Assembly (NCBI RefSeq): GCF_021730395.1 | Contig: NC_069366.1 | Location: forward strand, 85,238,501 to 85,302,500 | Length of the DNA: 64,000 bases | DNA from: Mercenaria mercenaria | Lineage: Eukaryota > Mollusca > Bivalvia > Venerida > Veneridae | Direction: 5' to 3' | Shown here: piece after piece, positions 1 through 11,529 of the stretch | Position numbering within the stretch: the stretch's first letter is position 1 | Layout of the letters: every line of letters begins with the position of its first letter | Notes under the pieces: model-generated | Seen by the model: only the letters and a program-made list of their open reading frames with translations | What the model was told of the DNA's origin: nothing | Database searches by the model: none | Position numbers and translations under genes: made by a program

Positions 1-345
1 GTTATTTCAGCTAAAGTGAAAGCCAGTTTTGTTGTAATCATGGATTCATAGCCTTTGTTCTTTAAGAAAACTTTGTTTTTGAATCAGCAATATATCTGTT
101 AACCATCTCTATACATTATTTTTTTACTTAAAGAAAACATATTTAAAAAAACGTGTATTAAGCTTTCCCACCCTTATCACTATCACTGTATCCATTCAGC
201 TTAGATTTCTTCATATGCTTTTCAAGAGGCATTGAATAGTTTTTCATTCTGCATTTCTAAAAGTGCTGTAAAAATGTCTTCAATAACTTGTCTGTCTTCT
301 TCTTTTACACGTTCAATTCGAGCTCGAGTTATTACTTGTTTTAAT

Positions 346-1480
346 TTGTGATAATGTAATTGTGTCCCCAATTGTGCGTCCATGTTTCCGTCCGTCCGTC
401 CGAAGTTGGTGACGCGTCTAGCTAAAAAAGTTTTTGAAATAAATTGATGAAACCCATATTTCCAGAGTTACGGCCCCTGAAATAGCCAAAAATGCACATT
501 TTCAGCTTGTAATGTGCTTAGCTCAAAACGTATTTGATATAATTTGTTGAAACCTTGCAAAAATATTATTGATAATATGAACTTGCGCACTTTCTATTTA
601 TCGTATTTCTAGAGTTATGGCCGCTGAAATAATCAAAAATACACATTTTCACCTTTCAAAAAGTAACAGATATAAATTGATGAAACCTTGCATGCGTATT
701 AACCATGACATGAACTTGTGAATTTTCTATTTTTCGTCAGGCTCCAACCCCTATTTCTAGAGTTATGGCCCCTGAAATAGTAAAAAATGCACATTTTCAC
801 ATTCTGACGCGCTTAGCTTAAAAGTATTTCATATAAATTGATAAAACATAGCATGAGTCTGGGATCTACTTTCCAGATTTTATCTATTATGATATGCACT
901 TGCGCACCTCCTACTTTTTGTTTGGCTCATCCCCCCAATTTCAAGAGTTATGGCCCTTAAAATAGTCAAAAACGCACATTATCACCTTGTGACGCGCCTA
1001 GCTCAAAAAGTATTGCATAGTTATTGATGAAAACTTGCATGAGCCTTTAACATGATATGAATTTGAGCACCTCTAAATTTTCGTCTGGCTACACCCCCTA
1101 TTTGTATAGGGTTAGGGCCCTGAAATAGTCAAAAATGCACATTTTCACTAAATGACGTGCCTAGCTCAAAAAGTATTTGATGTAATTTCATAAAACCATG
1201 CATGAGTCTTTATATTGATGTGACTTTGCACACTTGGCATTCTTCTTGAGATTTAGCGCTAACTACAGATTTACGGCCCTTGAAATAACCACAATAGTGG
1301 ATTTTTTGTTTGTGAAGCTCATAGCTCAAGAAGTATATGGCTTAGAATAATGAATCCTTTATATAAAATGTTTATTGAGGCTATACCCCATTAAGACTGC
1401 AAACATTTGAATTGTTGCCCCTTATTTGTGACAAATGTACCAGTGGGTGCACACCCTGTGTCCTACAGACACATCCTAGT
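346..1480. repeat. Modular interspersed repeat with ~140-185 bp tandem core
   Basis: A short head ('gtgtccccaattgtgcgtc', then a tccg-rich stretch) is followed by about six diverged units. Each carries 'gagttatggcccctgaaat' and 'aaaatgcacattttca', near 475, 612, 760, 945, 1105 and 1275. It ends in a tail around 'gtgggtgcacaccctgtg'. It interrupts the Polinton remnant, since Polinton-like sequence lies on both sides. No coding capacity is evident. Confidence 0.7.
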
Positions 1481-1779
1481 TTTAAAATAGATTTTTATCT
1501 CCAGCTTTTAGTTTGTTAAGAAAAATAGTACTGATGAAACAGTACCGGCAATTGCAACAAATATAGGAATAGTAGGAACCAGTGCTAAAGCAGCTGGGCA
1601 GCCCATAATACCAGTTGTGATTTGTAATGCAGTATTTACTCTTCCACAAAAAATTATAACTTATTCTGTAAGCAGCTGCAAGTTTGGTTAAGTGTATAAT
1701 AAATAGATATGTCGTTTCTATTCCATTGCTGTTTATAATTTTTTAGCTTACTTATATAATATATTTTAAAAATTCATTA

Positions 1780-2640
1780 TAGTTCTTTGAGGCCAGTAAT
1801 GAAATATGTCACTGTAACCTTTCCATTTTACTAAGGCTTGTTTTTTATAGTCTCGTTTTATAACTTTTTATAACTTTTTCAACTCTAAAAACTTCTTGCT
1901 TAGTAGGCAAAAGTTCTTCTTCATAGAATGCGCCTTCAATCAGTTCGTTTTTAAATCTTTAATTGTGTATGTTTTTGGGTTTGTGTTGCGAATTCCATTA
2001 ACTATAAATATTTCCTCTGTCCAGTTTGGTGTTTAACCTTTTACAAAATGCCTCTTGATTTAAACGAACTCTGTTTCCAAATGTATACTTTGGCTTACTC
2101 TTTAATATTTTTAAATTATTGTAAATTATTTAAAATAAGTATATGTATTGTTTGCTGTAAAATATTTCCACATTATTATTTAAAAACTGTTAAATCTTTC
2201 TATAACTACCACCTTCCCTTCATTAAATGTGTGATACATATTTATTTCATTTAATTTAAAAATGCTTGGAAAGTTTTAAAATTATAATTTTTTTTCCTTC
2301 ATCCATCCATAAATGTTTAGGAACGCTTAAAGCCTTCGGATACTTTTGTTCCTGAACTCTTCCTTTTGAAACTATTTTATTAAATTTTTCTGTAACAGAT
2401 TCTCCAGTTTTGTATTTTAATGGAATAACCCAAGCATATTTGCTAAAACTTCTATCACAGTTAAGAAGTACTTAATACCTTTATTGTACTTAGAAAAGGC
2501 TTGCATGTCAACCAGGTCAGCTGACCAAATTTCATCAATATTGCTCACTATAACTCGGCGTTTTGGAAATTTCCGTTTCATTGGTTTATGTAATTTTTCT
2601 GCTAATATTCATCTCTCCAGTTTATTTCAGGGGATTCAGC
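1780..2640 (-). pseudogene. Integrase part of the Polinton remnant
   Basis: Decayed integrase region of the same fossil. Recognisable pieces are the core stretch around 2560-2400, with the pattern 'IDEIWSADLVDM' followed by an 'FSKY' block, and a C-terminal block around 2010-1870 with 'WTEEIF' and 'RVEKVI', followed by a chromodomain-like 'VKWKGY' near 1830. This combination is characteristic of Polinton integrases. The region carries several breaks. Confidence 0.75.
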
Positions 2641-2760
2641 CATTAGTTTTATTTTAAAGGCTTAATTCTCCATTTTCCCGTGTTTTTTTTACCTATTCTT
2701 GATTTCGACTGTACTTGTCCGAGCCCAAGTTTTTATTCATATCTATTGCTGGTTTTACAA

Positions 2761-3210
2761 CTAAGTGTTTTGATATTTTCCCCCAATTGATTTTGATTGA
2801 GTGTTCTTTAAATGAGATAACGTCTTCTTGTCACATTTACCTTTATTTACACCGTTATCATAACAATAATGATGACTCATGCATACATCCTGTAGTATAT
2901 TAACAGGGGGCCCGTTATCTAAAGGGTTACTGGTTCCACAATACTTGTATCCTGGAAGTGTTAACCATTTTTTAGGTAAAAAAGGTAACATAGCTTTATA
3001 AATGTCAATTGTCCGTCCAGTACGTTTCGCAAACTCTGTTTTTATTTTGCCGAAAGATGTACATATTGCTTTTGTTGTAACGTATTGACGATTTATACTA
3101 TCAGTAAATTTCCTCTCTGTTACACAATACATTTGTTTTTGAGTACGCATTATATTATATGTATTTGAAATATTGTTTTGTTTTACTGTAGTCTCTATTT
3201 CCTTTTCCAT
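2761..3210 (-). pseudogene. PLA2-like part of the Polinton remnant
   Basis: Part of the fossil element above. The C-terminal half reads like the compact phospholipase A2-like domain known from parvovirus VP1 and from some Polinton-type elements: a Pro-Gly-Tyr-Lys-Tyr stretch followed by a His-rich active-site-like stretch and several cysteines. The N-terminal half is not recognised. It belongs to a decayed element and there is no sign that the host uses it. Confidence 0.6.
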
Positions 3211-3240
3211 ATCCCATTAATCAGTATTTACTAACACCGC

Positions 3241-5215
3241 TAAAAGATCTTCATTGTATAACCCTACGCTTGTCAATATTTCTACTGGCATGAGAATATT
3301 ACGATATTCAGTCAAGAGTGTGATTGTAAAACAATCCTACGCTTGAATGATTCTAACAACATATACAATGCGATGATGAATAATTCAAATAATAATTCAA
3401 ACAATTCAAACCTTTTTAGCAGAATTCAAAATAACATTACGTTTATCACAGTGACTGTTGATCAAACTATCAACTATAAAAATAAGAAAAAATGATACAA
3501 AGCCCATTGTGTGACTGCAGGGTCGAGCTTTTTATTTATCCCTACAGCCCTTTAAACCCGCCCGGCACACTTATTCAAGTACCGGCTGCCGGTTCAACTT
3601 CAGCCAATCTCAGCTACCACTTTTGGCGGACCTTCCGTAGCCACAGACACCATTGAAGATCTACCTGAAATAGTGAAATGTATGATTTTAGGCTTGATTA
3701 GAGCTTTCATTACTTCAGTCGGACGAATGTCATTATTTCGGTTAATATTGGAGTCCCAGTACTGATTTTCTGCGACCTATAAATACAGCGCGTCTATGAG
3801 TTGGATTTAAAAATAGCACATTTAGAACATTGCAAAACATTCCATCAATTAATAACTTTGTTACGGCTAGTCTAAATAATGAGACCTCGGGTAGACCTAT
3901 TTTACATTCTGAAGCTGAAAAATGTGATCGATGGAAATTCCGATTTATTAGTAGTCATTTGTTAGATCTAACTGTAAATCATAAATAATAAATAAAAACG
4001 TAAGAACAGGACATATTTATCAAGAATTTCTGTTAAAAATTAAACCTCTTACGGCTCGAGTCGTCTAAATAGGCAAAAGATCGCAGTTATTTGCCCTTTG
4101 TTGACCACGTTACGCGGAAAATAGATCCTCTGTTTGATGGTGAATATTTGTAAATATTTGAGTGAAAGACCTGCAATAAATGACATGGTTTAATAGTGGA
4201 GATGTGAAATAGTAGGTACATGTACAATTTGACAGAATGAGAATGTCAGAATATGCATAACATGACTTTTTGTAGGGCCAGTTTTGCCTGTTTAAGGCCA
4301 TCTAGAGGGTATTCTTCATACGCATGTGATTTGGTTCAAAATGGTGGGAAAAAGAACCGGTTAACCCGATGTTTGTTGTGGCTGGATTTTTTTCTCTTGA
4401 ATAGTTCTGTTAAGTTCAGGTACTTTTAGGGGGGTTTGGAATGCATGCAAAATTGCAATAGTGTCCAGTGTCTATATAGAATTATAGTAAAAATAATTGT
4501 GGTCGTGTGCCTGACATAATGGAAAAACATAGAAAGTAAATTGTCAATATTTTTGTTATTTTTCATTCTACATGGCTGTAATTTTGACAGTAAATGGCTG
4601 GTAGGCAAAGAAATCTTGTAAATATTTGGAATAATCATTACATTTGCTGAAATTGCTTCAGTTTGGATAAAAGGTATACAGGCACTTGAAAAATGTGAAA
4701 AATCCTCCTTTCAGTTTACATATATCTGAAAAGTTTCTAAATCTGCAGGTTTTCATGCATGAAATGCATTTTTATAAGTTCTATGTTTGTAACCGGTATG
4801 CGGAAAACAAAGTGGCGTATTACAAATGCCGCGATGTGATATTTTCTGGATTTTTAGAAATTTAAGCTGGGCCGAGGAAATCTGACCTAAGGTCGGATAT
4901 GTATTTTTTTATTCCTGTTTACATTAAATTACTCTTTTAGTTACCTGAATTTACACAGTGCACACAGTCTGAAGAGAAAAGTGTGTGTAATCATAATCTG
5001 TGCAAGAAAATCAGTTCTAGGACTTGAAAACTGAAGAGATCAGACCTGAAATTGGCATATTTTAATTGATTTGAAGGAAAACAGGCAGATTTTCACACAC
5101 TAGACTTGCATATTGGTTTCCTTAATGCTTAACTGAGCATAAATCATCATATCTGAGGTCCTGAAATGTATATTTACTTATTCTGTTGGATTTCATACAT
5201 TTTTAGTATTCAAAA
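3241..5215. other. No gene recognised
   Basis: AT-rich DNA. The first ~250 bases may still belong to the Polinton remnant. The short open frames at 4110-4301 and 4426-4638 on the minus strand show no domain and no splice context, and are probably chance. Confidence 0.5.
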
Positions 5216-5277
5216 ACCTTAAATGAGAGCGCTCGGACAATGAGAAGTTTATCGCATAGACGGGGATTGTCCGCCGT

Positions 5278-5381
5278 TGTATATATAAGTCTACAACTTC
5301 TCAGATTTGACCGAAGACAATTGTTCGGTGTTGCGAATGGGTAAATAATTCCGTTGTAGATGCTTTTAATCGAAATCAGGT
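5278..5381 (+). promoter_or_regulatory. Possible TATA promoter and 5' non-coding exon
   Basis: A 'tatatataag' box lies near 5281. About 100 bp downstream there is a splice-donor-like 'cag|gtactt' near 5380, and the next good acceptor (5981-5986) is followed directly by an ATG. A gene start could have this layout. It is weak evidence, because AT-rich DNA produces such boxes by chance. Confidence 0.2.
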
Positions 5382-5986
5382 ACTTTTCTGTGATATTGTT
5401 AGATTAAATAGACTTCGTTAAATTGCAACGGCAAGCGAAAAAAAGCTAGAAATTAGAATTATAGTGGAATAACATTATTTCAGCCAGTTTTGCCATATTA
5501 AATGACTACTTTCTGAAGCATGTGTGGTAGTGAGAATACATTTATAATCAGTTACCATGAAATTGGACAGGATTTCGTTCATAATAGTTGATACAGTAAG
5601 CTGTATTCACAGTGTGAATATTCAATTCAGATTGTAGCTAGTTTTACTTGAAAACAGTAAACATTTCTTCAGATCTAGAAGTCAGTAAAGCAAGGAATTT
5701 GAACAGACTGCTTTGTGATTGATAGTTTTATTATTCAAACTGTATGTTATGACAAATTTCACATATGTAAAACTTGTTTTTGAGGTTTTATATTACATTT
5801 TGACAGTTTCAGTATGGGGAAAGGAGATTGTGATATAAATGTTCATAGAAAAGTTGCTGTGAGGGGCACTTTCACACTTTCTTTGCAGTCAGATTGTTTT
5901 GAAATATATTTTGCACATACATGCAATCATTCAAACTGATTAAGTATCAATCTGAGATATTATGATTAGCTTGACTCATATTTCAG

Positions 5987-6029
5987 ATGTTGTTCAGCCG
6001 CAGGCCTTCCAGCCGCACAGAAGATCCTG
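5987..6029 (+). pseudogene. Exon-like start cut off by a transposon
   Basis: After a good acceptor ('catatttcag') comes an ATG and an open frame beginning MLFSRRPSSRTEDP. The Harbinger-like element begins immediately after the CTG at 6027-6029. If this is a real host exon, the insertion split it. No matching continuation was found beyond the transposon, and the peptide is not recognised. Confidence 0.25.
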
Positions 6030-6233
6030 GCCCCGCTTTCACTAACGTTCTCAAGTCAAAATCTCAGCTCAAGTCTGAGAAAAATCTCAACTTTGATTCT
6101 CAGCTTGAGATTTTTCTCAGATTGGCTTTCACTAAAAATCTCTCAGTAAAATCTCAACTTCCGCGCTGAGATTTTTCTCAGATTTCTTGAGTCAAGGGTT
6201 GGGCTGTCTCAGTGCTTTTCTCAAAGAAACAAA

Positions 6234-6521
6234 ATGGCGACTTTTCGACGATACAATATACGCCGCCGCCGTAGTCGGTGCCAGTTTCACGTTGAGTTCA
6301 CCAGCATGACATGGATGACAACAAACTTCGTCAGAGACGGTAATTTCTTAATTTCAAGGGAAGTAATCCAAGTAAAACTTAAATGGCCGATTGTTGCTAG
6401 GGTCACTGTTTACGCTTTTAAAACACATGCAGCAATTAATTTACCACAAGGACAACATTTTCAAACAATTTTACTGTTTCTTAAATGTTTCTTTATCGTC
6501 TTGAATGCTACACAACTTTGA
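6234..6521 (+). CDS. 95-residue open frame inside the transposon, left copy
   Basis: An open frame starting MATFRRYNIRRRRSRCQFH in a good start context (caaaATGG) just inside the subterminal repeats. It is preserved with only a few substitutions in the right copy (28035-28322, minus). A splice-donor-like 'gacg|gtaatt' occurs at about codon 38, so it could be a first exon. It is basic at the N-terminus and matches no domain I know. It could be a captured host exon, a remnant of a transposon gene, or a neutral frame kept because the copies are young. Confidence 0.35.
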   Translation: MATFRRYNIRRRRSRCQFHVEFTSMTWMTTNFVRDGNFLISREVIQVKLKWPIVARVTVYAFKTHAAINLPQGQHFQTILLFLKCFFIVLNATQL

Positions 6522-6689
6522 AGATAATATTTATTAAGTACAGTAGACGTTTTACTGTGCCTATGTTTCGTACCAAAAACGCTCGTACCGAGATATATTG
6601 ACTTGTGCAGTAACGTCCCTAGAAGTCCTTGTTCTTGTGAAATTTCGTTTTACAACTTGGGGGTTATTATCAAGGGGTGATAAAAATGA

Positions 6690-7140
6690 GCAGTTAGTGG
6701 TTGGCTCAAAGCCGGGACCCCTTGTTTACAGGGTGTGCGCACTATCAACTGAACTAACCAGCTGCTCAAACAATTTCCCCTTTGTGGTAATCAAGTCCTA
6801 TACCATAAGAAACTCCCCTGCTATATAGAAGTCGTGTACATAGAGGGGACTATTCCTGGATAATGCCTCTAGTTTATAAAACAGTCGCAGTCCAATGTGT
6901 GCATCTAGTTAATTGAACAGATTGAGTAAAATGTGCAGTCAGTCTACTGTAGGGCTCAATCTTGGGGACCCTCTCATACAGGACTAGTACTCTACCAACT
7001 AAGCTAACCTACTGCTTAAACAAAACCTCCTCTTTGTAGTAGTCAAGTCCTGTTGCCTCACAGGCCTCTGTAGCCAAGTGGTAGATGGCCCACCACTTCA
7101 GTGGGATATTGTAGGTTCAGTCTCTAGCCATGTCATGTGA
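6690..7140. repeat. Cluster of three tRNA-like modules, left copy
   Basis: Three tRNA-like stretches lie within 450 bp: two on the minus strand (about 6699-6775 and 6950-7025) and one on the plus strand (about 7062-7135, with 'gtagccaagtggtaga' resembling an A box and 'taggttcagtctc' resembling a B box). None folds as an intact tRNA by eye. They are probably heads of old SINEs carried along in the transposon, and the right copy has all three. Confidence 0.5.
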
Positions 7141-8773
7141 TAAAAGTTATTACATAATGGCATGATATTACATACGGCTCTATACACCAGCTTGTTTATA
7201 ATTAATCACTCATTAATAAGCATTTGGAAATATTTTGTTCTGCATTTTGCGGTGCTGTTAACTATTAACATCTATACTTTAGATAGTTCACATTTAGCAA
7301 GTGGCAAATAGCATGATGTAATTGAATAAGCAGAAAAACTGATGGACATAAAGACAATGAAAAATATTTAAGTTCTAATAATTTATTAAAGTTAACAGAA
7401 TTTTTTATAAGTTGACAACAGTTTTATTCATTTATAAATAAATATGGCATTTCATAATTTGATCTAAAATATTGGTTGAACATTTAAAGTACAATGTTTT
7501 TCAAATCTTTCCAAAAATATCAGAAAATCTTTACTCTATGCTATTGATAAAATTTATATTACCAGTAAGTTGTTAGATTTCAGTATGATTTACAACAATA
7601 ATTTTAAGTAAAATTTTATATTTCACTGTCATTGTCTTCTCAGATAAATTTGATTTTTTAAAAATAACTATGAAATGCCAAAGTGTACAGGTTATCATTT
7701 TCATTTCTTTTAAATTTTCATTTACTGTTCCAGTTCACTATTCTTCCTATGAAAATGTTTATAATTAACTTCTGTTCACATGTTAAAAGTTATGTTGTTG
7801 ACTCAAGTTGATGGTGTTTCTCTTACTGATGAGTCCTGGAAACACTGTATGGGTCACAAAATTAAATTGGGACGAAACACACCTGACAACAGATGTTGAT
7901 AAAAAACAATCAGTTGCATTAATAACCAACTGAAGATAAAAATAAGAAAATGTTATAACTTAAATCCAAAAACATTTTTAAAAATCTGCATGTATTTTCA
8001 AATTTATCTGATTTTCAGGTGTGTCTAAGGCTGTTTTCATTCAAATGACATAGTTTGATAAATAGTTTAATAGTTAAATGTGCTATTGCCTACCTATTCC
8101 CATAAAGGAGTGCAATGTGATGAAACAATGTTAAAATGATCACTATTCCAATAATTAGTTAACCAATAATAATAGATGGTTTTGTAGTTAACAAGAACTG
8201 CCACTCAGGGTCAATTAAAAGAGAAAACATTAGAAATGATACAAGGAGGTTTTTAAAGTAAACAGCTTTAAGGCCTACACCATCTAAATTTCATACAAAA
8301 AAACCCTTTAACTTTATGCAGCAAACTTTCCAAAAATAGAATGTTTATCAGTTGGTTAGAAAAGTACTATATTATACTTTCAATGATGCACATGACTTTA
8401 TACTGCACAAGCCAAAAAAGGAGTTAATCAATAAAAACTGATTTAATATTTTCAGTAACATTTTCACCCATGCCAATCTTTGACACATAAATGCGATAAT
8501 TAAAATTCGAAAACAAGAAATTAATGTGTCTCATGTTCCTAACAAACAACGTGGCAGCCACATTTAAATTTAATGTAAACAAAGATAATGCCTTCAACAA
8601 TATATATCTATCGGCTATAGTTTTTTTTTTTAAATAATTAAGCTTTTTCTTCTCTCTCACCTTATTTTAATTCAGTTCAGTTTTATAAAGTGTTTTGGGG
8701 CAAATTACATATATCCAATCAATGTAGTCAACAAATGTTTGCAATTTCAGCTGAATGGCTCAAGCAGTTTTAA

Positions 8774-8980
8774 CCCTTACCATGCTGTACATGGTTGGTC
8801 CTACCTTTGCAACAAGTGTAGATCATGATAAGCCTGCACATCTGTGCAGTCTGATCTTTATCTGCACTGTTCGCCATTCAGTCAGTATCTTTTGGTTAGC
8901 ACCCCTTTTAACACTTAATAATACTGTCCAAATTGTAAAACGTACAAGTTCATTATAGAAATTTAGCAAGGGCCTAAGGG
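8774..8980 (+). mobile_element. TTAA-flanked MITE (piggyBac-like), left copy
   Basis: A 207 bp element with ends CCCTTA...TAAGGG between two TTAA tetranucleotides (8770-8773 and 8981-8984). The interior has the 'cctgcacatctgtgcagtctgatc' region widespread in bivalve DNA (recalled). An open frame across it is incidental. The right transposon copy has the same insertion at 25926-26132. Confidence 0.75.
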
Positions 8981-9304
8981 TTAAAGTTATATTAAATTAT
9001 ATAGCTAATTGTGTCCCCTGTGCACCCAAAACAGTGTGACATTTACATGAAGGCTAGTTTTCAACAGTGTGTCTTTTTAATCAAGCTTTATTGTTAGAGC
9101 TTTGATTTTTTATGTAACTTAAAGTCTGCACATTTAAAGCAAAATACTTTTTTTTCATAAACTACATCTCATTCTTACCAATATCAGGCAATATTTCGCA
9201 TCTTGTGATGGAACCCTCTTCACAAAATGTAGTGAAAAAAAAAACAAAAAACAATTTAAATGTTGAACACTACAGTTTCATAACCCCATTACTTTTCTTG
9301 AGTT

Positions 9305-9484
9305 CTAATGTTTTCCTAAGATCTTAAATCTTTTCAGCTTTGAAGACACAATCTGACTATTTTTGTTTGATAAATCAACTTTCTCAGAATCTTGATGAAA
9401 GTCTATACACACAAAAATGTCCCCTGTGCACCTTTTCAGTAGTTTAGTGTCTCGAGGAGATACATCAGGAGGAGGTACATCAAT
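9305..9484 (-). CDS. Exon-like open frame (59 residues) in the left transposon copy
   Basis: On the minus strand a clear acceptor ('ccttttcag') precedes an open frame starting IDVPPPDVSPRDTKLLKR and ending in a stop after 59 codons. It contains the stretch CTGDIFVCIDFHQDSEK. The right copy keeps the acceptor and most of the frame (24037-24327), but there about 100 bp of extra sequence interrupts it and the C-terminus is longer. No domain is recognised. It could be the last exon of a gene carried by the transposon or captured from the host. Confidence 0.35.
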   Translation of the reverse strand: MDVPPPDVSPRDTKLLKRCTGDIFVCIDFHQDSEKVDLSNKNSQIVSSKLKRFKILGKH

Positions 9485-9572
9485 CTGAAAAGGAATTGTT
9501 TTTTCTATGTTATATACAGTACACTATCACAAATTTTATTTTTGTTATGCATTTATGGAGCGAAATTTCCTT

Positions 9573-9847
9573 TTTTTGTTTGTTTCAGTATGATTCAATT
9601 TTGCCATAGTATTTCAGTCATGTAATGGTTTTCAGTTAACCTATCAAGTGTTCCTGCATTCTTTACTAGAAATGACTTGTGCTCACAGACAACTTCCCAT
9701 TGTAAATGAGTAAGAAATGTTGGACAAATGACTTCAGACATGTTCTTCTCTCAAACTGTTAAAGATATTACATGCATAGCCAAAGGATCAAACTTACAAC
9801 TTTTCTTGATTTATAGTCTAGTGCTTTATATTCTGAGCTAGGCATGC
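9573..9847 (-). mobile_element. tRNA-derived SINE, left copy
   Basis: Read on the minus strand, a tRNA-like head ('gcctagctcagaat', B-box-like 'aagtttgatcct') is followed by a body containing 'catgactgaaatactatgg', ending in an aaacaaac-type tail. It is the same family as the SINE at 33263-33556 but older. It sits in the Harbinger-like element and is shared with the other copy (23663-23951). Confidence 0.65.
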
Positions 9848-10699
9848 AAATTATCATAAGTGAAAGTTTCAAACCAAAACCAATACTGGTCAAAATCAGC
9901 CTGATCCATTTCAGATGTTTGTAAATGAAGTGCCTCCATTCAGGGTATCAATTTGGTTTCTGTATATTTTGCAAGCATGCTTTTACTTATTGTTCTCCTT
10001 TATTTCCTTTTGACTAAAATTAAAATATAGCATGGTTTGAATTATAATAGAGTTTGCAAATTTAGGAAACATTGAGACTAACTCAGTCAATACATACTAT
10101 ACTTGAAATCACAGACCAGACACCAATACAGGTACTGCCTTCAGACCCATCAGTGTTTTGGAACCTTGGTGAATGGTCCTAGAACAGCTCAGAATGGATT
10201 ATCCACTGTCATTAGCATCTTTTGAATCAGCACATAGCTCAAGCCTGACCTCTGTATAAGCTGAGGATCTTCATCAGCTGGCTGTGACCTGATATAAATT
10301 ATATAAAATTGCTCTGTAACCAGGTTTAAATATACCTTATTCCATTTATAAGAAGGAATATCAATCTTTAAATTACACAAAGATTTTGATAATATAGAAA
10401 ATCTTAAGCACTAAGTCTGAGACTTAGGTATACAAGATCAATGTTTATTGGGTGCATGTACATAAGCTTATAATTATTAGCTACATAATTTTGATATCTA
10501 CAAGAATCTTAATAAAACTGTGTGTGGGTGCGTATTATATAAACCACATATAAAATATATAAACATATAATATTAAATAGCATACTTTGAAACATATGCA
10601 TTGACAATGAACATTTAAAACCATTATCAAAATCCGTGACATTTCAGGGATGCCTTACAATTGAGATAGCTTTTTCTTTCATAATGTGACAATAGTAAT

Positions 10700-11514
10700 A
10701 TGGCAACTAACGCTAGAGGAAGTACGTCGATTCAGGACAAAGATGGTGCTAAACTTGTTAAAGCTGACATTTCTGAGGATATTTTGTCGTATCTGAAAAA
10801 GATTGACATTAAAGTTGGAAATATGGAGGCTCAGATGAAAAGTATGGATGCAAAATTAGAAACATTAGAAAATTTGGAGAAAAAAGTAGATAACATTGAA
10901 TCGGAATTATCGAAACTGTGGAACTACGTACACAATGTAGAGAAAACTAGTGAAAGTAAATTTAACAAGTTAGATGATAAAGTCGAAAACATTCAGATGG
11001 ATCTGTCTGGAAAAGAGCACGAGATTGATAAGCTTTTGCACGAAAATTCGAAACTAAAGGAAGAAATGTTGTACATGCAGTCACAGTCAATGAGGAACAA
11101 CTTAATTTTTGGCGGTGTTACTGAACAAAAGGACGAGAGACCAGACGCAACTGAGAGCCTCATACGTGTGCACCTGAAAGAGAAATTCAAAATGGCCGAA
11201 GATATAGTCAAAAGTATTAAAAATCGAGCGCGCACATAGGATGGGGCCATCAAAACGATGATCCTAACAAGTTAATTAACAGAAAAATTGTGTGTAAGTT
11301 TGCGTACTTCAAAGATAAAGAGCTAGTTAAGAGTTACCGCAAAAATCTAGATAAGAAATTACACTTTGTTCATGAACAATTCCCGCCGGAAGTTGTAGCA
11401 AAACGGCGTCGTTTGATACCAAAATTGAAGGAAGCCCTCAAAGACAATAAAGATGCCTGGATTTCGTACGATACACTGTTCATCGAAGGCAAACCAATTA
11501 GAGATAATCTGTAG
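10700..11514 (+). pseudogene. LINE ORF1 (coiled-coil RNA-binding protein)
   Basis: Starts MATNARGSTSIQDKDGAK. Residues about 30-130 form a long heptad-rich coiled coil. An RRM-like start follows ('SMRNNLIFGG', near 11089-11118). After a frame disruption around 11215-11290, the C-terminal domain continues in another frame ('EQFPPEVVAKRRRLIPKLKE', ending 'IRDNL' at 11514). This matches the L1 ORF1p plan of trimerising coiled coil, RRM and CTD, which coats element RNA and chaperones its insertion. It is broken by at least one frameshift. Confidence 0.75.
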
Positions 11515-11529
11515 GATTTTTCGGAGAAT

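Larger units (their letters stand above)
1..3240 (-). mobile_element. Old Polinton/Maverick remnant (broken)
   Basis: Minus-strand remains of a Polinton (Maverick), a virus-like DNA element. Reading from right to left there is a phospholipase A2-like part (about 2761-3210), a retroviral-type integrase with a chromodomain-like C-terminal part (about 2640-1780), a hydrophobic stretch (about 1690-1500), and, beyond an inserted repeat, one further piece near 345-200. The window's left edge cuts the element and no terminal inverted repeats are seen. It carries many breaks spread over all parts and looks old and inactive. The family call rests on the integrase and PLA2-like pieces lying side by side on one strand. 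The right boundary is uncertain and could reach about 3500. Confidence 0.75.

Noticed and set aside
8755-8958. 67-residue open frame with a signal-peptide-like start
   Set aside because: It coincides with a TTAA-flanked MITE; the same sequence elsewhere has no open frame.
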